This document shows positions 6,227-11,628 of a DNA stretch of 11,628 nt, piece by piece. The stretch is from an uncultured Mycoplasmatota bacterium. Lineage in GTDB: Bacteria > Bacillota_I > Bacilli_A > RF39 > UBA660. Within the stretch, counting starts at the first letter, position 1, and every line of letters starts with the position of its first letter. The stretch spans positions 1-11,628 of the forward strand of contig URBG01000036.1 of the NCBI GenBank assembly GCA_900546055.1. Reading direction: 5' to 3'. The position numbers and the translations under genes are program-made. The notes under the pieces were generated by a model. The model searched no databases. It worked only from the letters and a program-made list of their open reading frames with translations, and was not told the DNA's origin.

Positions 6227-6255
6227 TTGACTAAAATAGTAATCAGCCATATAAT
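6227..6255 (+). promoter_or_regulatory. promoter of the lysine-rich membrane protein gene
   Basis: TTGACT (6227-6232), 17-bp spacer, TATAAT (6250-6255), close to consensus. The start point would be near 6262, so the leader is only about 13 bases and holds little beyond the GAGGTGAT ribosome site. Confidence 0.85.
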
Positions 6256-6274
6256 ATAACTATGAGGTGATGAT

Positions 6275-7135
6275 ATGAATCAAAATAGAGACTATGAATA
6301 TGAAGATACTGATGAAGAATTAGAAGAGACAAAGGAAGTATCTAAAGATAAAAAATCAAAACCTAAAAAAGTAAAAAAGACTAAAAAAGTTACTAAAAAA
6401 CAAAAATCAAAAGCGCCAAAACCAAAAGTAGTTTATAAATATCGAGACAAAAAATCTCACTCTGGTATTTGGTTATTCCTATTAACTTTAATTATTCTTG
6501 CTTTACTTGCAGTCATTGGTTACTTAATCTATGTTAATTATTATATGCCTGAGGAAAGTCCAAATAATCCTAATAATAAAACAGATGATCAAAGTGAAAA
6601 AATCTGTACATCAAAAGCATCAAAATATAATATTTCTTCAGGATTAGCAAAATGTTCAAATGATGATAATTTTAAATTAGTTATTTACACCACAGATTTA
6701 TCATTTGATATTGCTAGAACTAACGATGAAAATTTGCCATATATTATAAATCAAGTCTATTATAAAGAAAAACCTATTAATACTAAAATAACTGGAATGA
6801 AAGTTAATGAAAATTGGAAAATGAAGACTGAAGATGATGTCATTTACCTATTACTCGAACAAGGAAGTAATAACGGTATGCAAAGCCTTATAGTTTTCAA
6901 AGAAGGAAATGTTATCTATAGTGGTAATAATGCTAATTATAAATTAACGAGCGATGTTACATATACAAAATATACCAGCTTAGGTTTAGAAGAAATTGCC
7001 AATTGTGATGTTTATGAAGAAAACGGGACTTTAGAGTCTGAATTATGGACAGAAGGCAAGTTAATCTATAAAGATGGAACAATTACCGAGGAGCCTAAAG
7101 AAACTGTATTAGCTAAAGATGCATGTAAAAACTAG
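6275..7135 (+). CDS. lysine-rich single-pass membrane protein, unknown
   Basis: A 286-residue protein not assigned to a family. An acidic start (1-22) is followed by a strongly basic Lys/Pro-rich segment (about 23-60) and one transmembrane helix (about 64-88). An Asn/Pro-rich linker leads to an extracellular domain of about 180 residues. The basic stretch before the helix places the N-terminus in the cytoplasm. Four extracellular cysteines (C111, C127, C244, C284) could form two disulfides. The ATG has GAGGTGAT (6264-6271) just upstream. It has its own promoter but follows the LCP enzyme on the same strand, across a weak terminator, which suggests an envelope role. The basic tail could contact nucleic acid or acidic membrane surfaces; this is speculation. 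Confidence 0.8.
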   Translation: MNQNRDYEYEDTDEELEETKEVSKDKKSKPKKVKKTKKVTKKQKSKAPKPKVVYKYRDKKSHSGIWLFLLTLIILALLAVIGYLIYVNYYMPEESPNNPNNKTDDQSEKICTSKASKYNISSGLAKCSNDDNFKLVIYTTDLSFDIARTNDENLPYIINQVYYKEKPINTKITGMKVNENWKMKTEDDVIYLLLEQGSNNGMQSLIVFKEGNVIYSGNNANYKLTSDVTYTKYTSLGLEEIANCDVYEENGTLESELWTEGKLIYKDGTITEEPKETVLAKDACKN

Positions 7136-7158
7136 TTAGAAATACTAACTAGTTTTTT
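7127..7158. terminator. bidirectional terminator shared by two convergent genes
   Basis: A 12-bp perfect stem (7128-7139 with 7145-7156) closes a 5-base loop, with a T-run on the + side and an A-run on the other, so it can end transcription from both directions. The stop codon of the + gene (7133-7135) and that of the reverse gene (7149-7151) both lie inside the stem. Confidence 0.88.
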
Positions 7159-7841
7159 ACTTGAGGTTTAATGCAAAGTTGTTTTGATGCTGGAGCTTCA
7201 GTTGAATTATTACTGTTTTTTGCTGCTTGTTGTTCAAACATGAAATCAACAATATGTGGCGTAGAAGTCATTTCATCATGTTGCAATGCTATTTTGTAAT
7301 CAGCATAATCTAAAACTTGTCCCAAAGATTGTGTTACTAGACTTACTGCATCAAAATATTGTCCCTCAAAAGCGCGTCCTTGATTTTCACCAATAAATAT
7401 TAAAGCCATTTTTTTAATTACTGGATCATTATGCAAAAGACCAGTAGTTGCCCTATAAATATCCTCATATGAACGATTACCAAGTCTTTGCAATAAACCA
7501 ACAGTAAAACAATCAATATCGTATTGTCTTTTAGCCTGAGCTTCTTCACGCTCGCATTTTTTTTCCATCGCTTGCTGATAATCGTCTATTTGTTTTTTCG
7601 TGTAAGGTTTTCTTCTTTTTTCTACTTTCAAAGTCGGAGTTGGTTCGCTAAATATTTCTTGAAGTCTTCCGGCTTTAACCATTTTTTCTAGCTGGTTTTG
7701 TGGCATAGTTGGTTCCTGAGCATTAAAGGCGTCTTCACTAGGTGTTTCTTTTTTATCTGATTTTTGTTGTTTAGCGTCACGACCCTGTTTCATAAATGAA
7801 AATATTTTTTCTAGCTCTTCGCCAATGCTATGTTTAGTCAT
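7149..7841 (-). CDS. soluble charged protein of unknown function
   Basis: A 230-residue protein not assigned to a family, with no signal peptide or membrane segment. The N-terminal 75 residues are polar, rich in Lys, Gln, Glu and Pro, and probably flexible. A charged helix with coiled-coil character (KKQIDDYQQAMEKKCEREEA, about 81-100) leads into a more globular part (about 105-210) with hydrophobic spacing such as CFTVGLLQRLGN and MALIFIGENQGRAFEG. A Gln/Asn/Ser-rich tail ends it. The start is well supported by AAGGAGG (7849-7855), 7 bases before the ATG. It has its own promoter, a leader of about 105 bases, and converges on the membrane-protein gene. Codon use resembles its neighbours, so it looks resident. 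No function can be assigned. Confidence 0.78.
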   Translation of the reverse strand: MTKHSIGEELEKIFSFMKQGRDAKQQKSDKKETPSEDAFNAQEPTMPQNQLEKMVKAGRLQEIFSEPTPTLKVEKRRKPYTKKQIDDYQQAMEKKCEREEAQAKRQYDIDCFTVGLLQRLGNRSYEDIYRATTGLLHNDPVIKKMALIFIGENQGRAFEGQYFDAVSLVTQSLGQVLDYADYKIALQHDEMTSTPHIVDFMFEQQAAKNSNNSTEAPASKQLCIKPQVKN

Positions 7842-7955
7842 ATAATGTCCTCCTTAAATTTTTAATTATCTCATAAATTTTTGTATACAGATTCTATATC
7901 TTAATAATTAATATTTAGAGTTTCCGCTAAATGAGAAATTTTTAATCCTCTTACT

Positions 7956-7983
7956 ATTATAAAGAAAATAAAACAAAAGTCAA
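7956..7983 (-). promoter_or_regulatory. promoter of the reverse unknown gene, with long leader
   Basis: On the reverse strand, TTGACT (7978-7983), a 16-bp spacer and TATAAT (7956-7961). The start near 7949 leaves about 105 bases of leader. That leader contains a 6-bp hairpin ATTTAG/CTAAAT with an 8-base loop, and TCTCAT/ATGAGA able to pair at a distance, before the AAGGAGG site. Confidence 0.7.
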
Positions 7984-8010
7984 TTTTCTTTATATTTTCG
8001 TTTAAATTAA

Positions 8011-8039
8011 TTGATTTTTCTTAGTAAATATTGGATAAT
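8011..8039 (+). promoter_or_regulatory. promoter of gltX
   Basis: TTGATT (8011-8016), 17-bp spacer, GATAAT (8034-8039). The transcript would start near 8046, only about 13 bases before the ATG, so there is no room for a T-box leader. Confidence 0.7.
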
Positions 8040-8058
8040 ATAAAAAGGGAGGAATAGT

Positions 8059-9705
8059 ATGACTAGAGAAGAATATGCAGATTTATTATTACCTAATGTA
8101 AAACATGATTATAATTATTACGAAGAACTATATCCAGAAAGAGATTTAAAAGAAGGGGCAATGGTAACTAGATATGCTCCAAGTCCTACAGGTTTCATTC
8201 ATATCGGGGCTTTGTATACCGCTTTTATTTGCAGTAAAATGGCTAGACAATCAGAGGGCGTTTTTTACTTACGAATTGAAGATACAGATCAAAAAAGAAC
8301 AATTGATGATGGGGTAAATAAAATTATTGAAGATTTAAGTAAATTTAATATTAAGTTTGATGAAGGCTTTACCAAAGATGGTGACAAAGGAAACTATGGA
8401 CCATACATGCAAAGCCAAAGAAAAGACATTTATCAAGCCTATGCTAAAAAATTAATTATTGAAGACAAAGCTTATCCATGCTTTTGTTCTGAAGAAGATG
8501 GTAAAAAAGATCGTGAAACACAAGAAAGTAAAAAAGAAAGATTAGGCTATTATGGTAAATGGGCTAAATGTCGTAATTTAACAATGGAAGAAGCCATCGA
8601 AAAAATTAATAATGGGGAAAAGTATATAATTAGATTAAAATCACCAGGTGACTTTAATAAAAGATTCACTTTTAAGGATTGTGTAAAAGGTAAATCCGAA
8701 TTACCCGAGAATGATGAGGATTTTATAATTATTAAGTCAGATGGACTTCCAACTTATCATTTTGCACATGCTATTGATGATCATTTAATGCACACTACTC
8801 ATATTATTCGTAGTGATGAATGGTATCCAAGTGTTCCCAAACATACTCAATTATTTGTTATGTTAGGTTTTAAAGTACCAAAATATGCTCATATTTCACC
8901 ACTAATGATCGAAGATAGTGGCACAAGACGTAAAATAAGCAAACGTAAAGATCCAGAAGCCGCTGTTAGCTTCTATCATCAAAAGGGAATTCCTAATGAG
9001 GCAATTATGCTTTATTTAGAAACAGTTGCTAATTCAAACTTCGAATTGTGGCTAGAACAAAATAAGGATAAGTATCCAGATGAATTTGTTTTAGATTTTA
9101 AAAAGATGTCAACAGGTGGTACCTTATTTGATTACGATAAATTAATCAATATCTCTAAAAATTATATAAGCAAATTAACAGCTGAGGAAGTATATGAATT
9201 AGCTTTACAGCATGCCAAATTATATGATAAAGACTTTGCTGATTTATTAGAAAAACATCAAGATTACAGTATTAAAATTTTTAATATTGAAAGGCAACAG
9301 AAAAAGCCAAGAAAAGATATCGCTTACTTTAGTGATGTCAAAAATCAAACTTGGTATATGTATGATGAATTATTTAATCCTGAAATTTATGAATGGCAAA
9401 ATATTAAAGATAGGGTAGAACAAGAATTAATAATAAATACTTATTTAAATGAATATTATAATGTAGAAGATGATAAAAATACATGGTTTAATAAAATGCA
9501 GGATTTAGCAAACAAGCTAGGTTATGCTGGTGACATGAAAGCATATAAAGAAAATCCAGAAAACTATAAAGGAAATATAACTGATGTTAGTATGGTTTTA
9601 AGAGTGTCTTTAACTAGTAAATCAATGACACCTGATTTATATGATATCATGCGTTTATTAGGTTTAGATAGAATGAAAAAAAGAGCAAAAATGTCTTTAC
9701 AATAA
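8059..9705 (+). CDS. gltX: glutamate--tRNA ligase (GluRS)
   Basis: A 548-residue class I aminoacyl-tRNA synthetase that charges tRNA-Glu with glutamate. In many Gram-positives it also misacylates tRNA-Gln for amidation by GatCAB; that is not shown here. The catalytic Rossmann fold starts at TRYAPSPTGFIHIGALYTAF, with the HIGH motif as HIGA (48-51), followed by FYLRIEDTDQKRT. CFC (141-143) with Y164/Y165 and C171 recalls the zinc-binding Cys-x-Cys...Tyr...Cys site of other GluRS. The KMSKS loop is KISKR (293-297). A helical anticodon-binding region fills the rest. It is longer than the usual 470-490 residues, with about 35 extra residues before the catalytic domain. AGGGAGG lies 6 bases before the ATG. 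A tRNA-Gly gene follows. Confidence 0.95.
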   Translation: MTREEYADLLLPNVKHDYNYYEELYPERDLKEGAMVTRYAPSPTGFIHIGALYTAFICSKMARQSEGVFYLRIEDTDQKRTIDDGVNKIIEDLSKFNIKFDEGFTKDGDKGNYGPYMQSQRKDIYQAYAKKLIIEDKAYPCFCSEEDGKKDRETQESKKERLGYYGKWAKCRNLTMEEAIEKINNGEKYIIRLKSPGDFNKRFTFKDCVKGKSELPENDEDFIIIKSDGLPTYHFAHAIDDHLMHTTHIIRSDEWYPSVPKHTQLFVMLGFKVPKYAHISPLMIEDSGTRRKISKRKDPEAAVSFYHQKGIPNEAIMLYLETVANSNFELWLEQNKDKYPDEFVLDFKKMSTGGTLFDYDKLINISKNYISKLTAEEVYELALQHAKLYDKDFADLLEKHQDYSIKIFNIERQQKKPRKDIAYFSDVKNQTWYMYDELFNPEIYEWQNIKDRVEQELIINTYLNEYYNVEDDKNTWFNKMQDLANKLGYAGDMKAYKENPENYKGNITDVSMVLRVSLTSKSMTPDLYDIMRLLGLDRMKKRAKMSLQ

Positions 9706-9724
9706 TTTAAAAATATTATATAAT
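9696..9724 (+). promoter_or_regulatory. promoter of tRNA-Gly, overlapping the end of gltX
   Basis: TTTACA (9696-9701), 17-bp spacer, TATAAT (9719-9724). The -35 lies within the last sense codons of gltX. The start point would be near 9731, at the base of the hairpin that also ends gltX transcription. Confidence 0.65.
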
Positions 9725-9726
9725 TA

Positions 9727-9748
9727 AAAAGAACTTAAAAGTTCTTTT
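9727..9748 (+). terminator. terminator-like hairpin between gltX and tRNA-Gly
   Basis: A 9-bp stem (9727-9735 with 9740-9748) with a 4-base loop ends in four Ts, only 2 bases before the tRNA. It could end gltX transcription or act as the tRNA 5' leader. Confidence 0.6.
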
Positions 9749-9750
9749 AT

Positions 9751-9825
9751 GCAGGTGTAGTACAACGGTTAGTATATGGCCTTGCCAAGGCTAAGATGCC
9801 GGTTCGATTCCGGTCACTTGCTCCA
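9751..9825 (+). tRNA. tRNA-Gly (GCC)
   Basis: A complete 75-base cloverleaf with CCA encoded. The acceptor stem is GCAGGTG/CACTTGC with one G-T pair. The anticodon arm TGGCC-TTGCCAA-GGCTA presents GCC (glycine), and the T-loop is TTCGATT between GCCGG and CCGGT. It follows gltX and precedes the accessory region at the right of the window. Confidence 0.96.
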
Positions 9826-9839
9826 TTTGATTACAATAG

Positions 9840-9867
9840 CCCACAAATTCTTATTTTGTGGGTTTTT
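9840..9867 (+). terminator. terminator of tRNA-Gly
   Basis: An 8-bp stem CCCACAAA/TTTGTGGG (9840-9847 with 9855-9862) with a 7-base loop is followed by five Ts. Confidence 0.88.
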
Positions 9868-10028
9868 AAGTGTTTTGATTTATAATGTCAAAGTCTAAAA
9901 TCATGCTTTTTGACCTTCTTATGCACCAATTCATGTGCCAAAATGTTAATTTGCCTTTTATTTATATGTGTTTATTATAAATAAAAATTGGTTAAAAGTG
10001 ATTGTTTGATTTTTACTATTTAAATGTA
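9868..10028. other. non-coding stretch after tRNA-Gly
   Basis: No gene is supported here. AT-rich DNA with no strong ribosome site. A short reverse-strand frame (9891-9971) contains the peptide HELVH but has no start and is closed by stops on both sides, so it is at most a gene remnant. Together with the promoter and leader that follow, it makes a gap of about 235 bases before the next start codon. Confidence 0.5.
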
Positions 10029-10057
10029 TTGATAAAATATCTTTTGTTGTGTATAAT
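10029..10057 (+). promoter_or_regulatory. promoter of the frameshifted unknown gene
   Basis: TTGATA (10029-10034), 17-bp spacer, TATAAT (10052-10057). The start near 10064 gives a leader of about 38 bases ending in AGAGG (10091-10095), 6 bases before the GTG at 10102. This supports the GTG as the original start codon. Confidence 0.8.
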
Positions 10058-10101
10058 AATGTCGCGCAGGTATTATTGAATAAGCAGAAAAGAGGTAAAA
10101 A

Positions 10102-10939
10102 GTGCTAAGCATAGAAGAATATATAAAAAAAAAGAAAAGAAAAAGAAGATGTAGATGAATTTGATTTTTCAAAAAAACAAGATAATATGAAGCAATGTAT
10201 TGATTTTGTGTTTGAATATTTTAACGAGTATCTTGATGAAGATTTAGTTGCGAAGTCTAATGATAAAGAATCAAAAAAGGTTGAAAAGTATAGACAAAGA
10301 GTTAGGACGTATTTTATTGAGGTGCAAAATTGGTTAGTAGATATATATAAAGAACATAAGTGTTATATGGATTATCAAATAGGAAGTATAATAAAAAAAT
10401 ATGATGAGTTTTTATTGTATACAACAGAAAATGAGTTTAATAAGATGGCTTATAATTGTTATTCATGTTTAAATGGAAAATATCCCTTTTTAGAGAATAA
10501 TATACCGCAATTAAATAATTTTATTCGTGATCATCAAAGGGTTATAATGCTTCAAAATACAAATAATAATTATAAATTTAAAAATATAGAAAGAATAATT
10601 AAATGGGTAGAAAACACAAAAGAAAAATATAATATAGATTTAAGTTCTTTTGCATACAATTATTTAAATAATTTCGATAACGCTCCTTCTAAATGGGATG
10701 CAAAAGAAATTCCAGACCCTATGGGAATGCCAGATTTTAAATTCTATGACCTAAAAAAAAGCAAAAATAAGTTTGATATTCAGTCATTATATTTTAAAGT
10801 TAATTATAAACCTTTTATGAAAAGCAGGAAAAGGGATTTAGAATTATTATTATTTTTAACATATATAAGTGATCATGTCGAATTTGATGAAGAATATATA
10901 GAAAAATATTTAGATAGTATGCAAGTTGTATCAGAATAA
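10102..10939 (+). pseudogene. unknown accessory gene with a frame change in an A9 run
   Basis: Promoter, leader and ribosome site point to GTG at 10102, which reads V-L-S-I-E-E-Y-I-K and then hits TGA at 10156. From about 10127 the next frame is open to 10939. Removing one A from the A9 run at 10125-10133 joins them into a 278-residue protein beginning LSIEEYIKKRKEKEDVDEFD. The body (from the ATG at 10187, 250 residues if used alone) is soluble, helical and rich in Lys, Asn, Tyr and Phe, with SKWDAKEIPDPMGMPDF at about 188-204. I do not recognise the family. Possibilities are a broken gene, transcriptional slippage on the A-run that restores part of the product, a sequencing indel, or internal initiation at 10187, which lacks a good ribosome site. 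Its ATA and TAT usage and its position suggest transfer. Confidence 0.7.
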
Positions 10940-10991
10940 ATAATATTTAATTAATACCATTATTATATTAAAATTTGTCTAGAGAAAATTC

Positions 10992-11008
10992 AAAGCTTAG
11001 GCTTTTTT
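10992..11008 (+). terminator. weak terminator after the frameshifted gene
   Basis: A 5-bp stem AAAGC/GCTTT (10992-10996 with 11001-11005) with a 4-base loop and a T-run to 11008, about 50 bases after the stop codon. Confidence 0.55.
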
Positions 11009-11091
11009 GTTATGAAATAAATTTTTTTATATAAAATACTTGATTAATATTTTAAACATAGTTAACATGACACACGGTTGGAGGTTATGTT

Positions 11092-11264
11092 ATGGAAAAT
11101 AGAGATTTAAATGATATTAAATATTTAATACGTTGATTGATTATCTTATATTACCACAGAAGAATATAGATTTATTATGTGATATTGTTTTAGATGAATT
11201 AGAAAGCAGGTATTATTATAAAATGATTCAAAATGAACCAGTTAAATTTAAAAGTATTTTATAA
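11092..11264 (+). pseudogene. small broken or overlapping ORF pair
   Basis: A GGAGG site (11079-11083) stands 8 bases before an ATG that reads only 14 residues (MENRDLNDIKYLIR) before TGA at 11134-11136. A second frame carries 43 convincing residues, LIDYLILPQKNIDLLCDIV and onward, to TAA at 11262-11264. One extra base within TTT at 11124-11126 would join them into a 57-residue acidic helical protein. Alternatively the TTG at 11133, overlapping the stop as TTGA, could restart translation by coupling. No family is recognised. The 120 bases after it, up to the next promoter, hold nothing I can support. Confidence 0.5.
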
Positions 11265-11387
11265 ACTTCATCGTGATTATTATTTTGTTACCTTTAAGTA
11301 TTATAATTAAAAGTATTGCTAAAAAAAACCATCAAATTTTCGTGAGATTTTTAGTAAATTTCCATTAAAAATTCATAAACTTTTTTA

Positions 11388-11415
11388 TTGACTTTTAATT
11401 GTCAAGGGCTATAAT
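11388..11415 (+). promoter_or_regulatory. promoter with inverted repeat upstream of rhuM
   Basis: TTGACT (11388-11393), 16-bp spacer, TATAAT (11410-11415). A second, extended -10 (TGATATAAT) lies at 11417-11425 and a third TATAAT at 11440-11445. TTGAC at 11388-11392 and GTCAA at 11401-11405 form an inverted repeat over the -35, a possible operator. The leader is about 50 bases if the first -10 is used. Confidence 0.65.
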
Positions 11416-11474
11416 ATGATATAATAATTATATATTGTGTATAATGGTGACGTATAGAAAGCGAGGTGGTATAT

Positions 11475-11628
11475 ATGGCAAAAGATTTAATGGTTAGAAG
11501 TAGTGTTGAGGAGTTTCTTACTTTTAAAGTTAAAGAAAAAGAGCAAGGAATACAAGTAAGATATGAAAACGAAAATTTATGGATGACGCAAAAAGCAATG
11601 GCTGAGTTATTTGACTGTAGTACAGATA
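11475..11628 (+). CDS. RhuM-family protein, N-terminal part (runs off the window)
   Basis: Only the first 51 residues are present. GAGGTGG (11463-11469) precedes the ATG by 5 bases. After a variable N-terminus, the segment QVRYENENLWMTQKAMAELF (about 27-46), then DCSTD, matches the conserved start of the Virulence_RhuM family, in which this helix-turn-helix-like region is followed by an extended C-terminal domain. RhuM proteins were first noted on a Salmonella pathogenicity island and are common on phages, islands and near restriction or other defence genes; their biochemical function is not settled. Here the gene follows two disrupted accessory ORFs and has a promoter with a possible operator. 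Whether the full gene is intact cannot be seen. Confidence 0.85.
   Translation, partial: MAKDLMVRSSVEEFLTFKVKEKEQGIQVRYENENLWMTQKAMAELFDCSTD

Noticed and set aside
11277..11374. Hydrophobic GTG-initiated ORF of about 31 codons before the rhuM promoter
   Set aside because: There is no ribosome site, and short hydrophobic frames are common in AT-rich spacers.
1..11628. CRISPR arrays, rRNA genes or a replication origin
   Set aside because: I saw no regularly spaced repeats, rRNA-like conserved stretches or clusters of DnaA boxes.

Overview
This window is AT-rich DNA from a low-GC Gram-positive-type bacterium: Bacillota, or a wall-bearing relative of the Mollicutes. The evidence is strong AGGAGG-type ribosome sites, sigma-A-like promoters with 16-17 bp spacers, both complete tRNA genes encoding CCA, an LCP cell-wall ligase carrying a PASTA domain, and a long GluRS of the kind I associate with clostridia and related gut lineages. 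Tryptophan is read from TGG and TGA acts as a stop, so the code is standard. I cannot name the species.

Layout. Positions 1-1907 are a mobile module. A small SymE-family AbrB-fold protein (213-401) lies in tandem with a complete IS110-family DEDD transposase/recombinase (543-1826). The non-coding DNA on either side of symE can fold extensively and may hold the IS110 bridge RNA. Next come a 41-residue single-helix membrane peptide (1908-2033) and an unusual GNAT acetyltransferase-transglutaminase fusion (2113-3333). A reverse-strand polyamine-type GNAT acetyltransferase (3436-3882) sits between tRNA-Cys(GCA) (3932-4006, reverse) and an inverted 28-base copy of that tRNA's anticodon arm (3372-3399). 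This is a scar typical of integration or rearrangement at a tRNA gene.

Positions 4100-9870 look like stable chromosome. A three-helix LytR-CpsA-Psr enzyme with a PASTA domain (4192-6201) and a lysine-rich single-pass membrane protein (6275-7135) face the envelope. A soluble unknown protein (7149-7841, reverse) converges on the latter, and the two stop codons lie inside one bidirectional terminator hairpin. Then come gltX (8059-9705) and tRNA-Gly(GCC) (9751-9825), which has its own promoter overlapping the end of gltX.

Downstream of tRNA-Gly the DNA is accessory again and partly decayed. An unknown gene has its start separated from its body by a one-base frame change in an A9 run (10102-10939). 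A short broken or overlapping ORF follows (11092-11264). The window ends inside a RhuM-family gene (11475 onward) whose promoter carries an inverted repeat. The two points most worth following are the structured RNA around symE-IS110 and the acetyltransferase-transglutaminase fusion.
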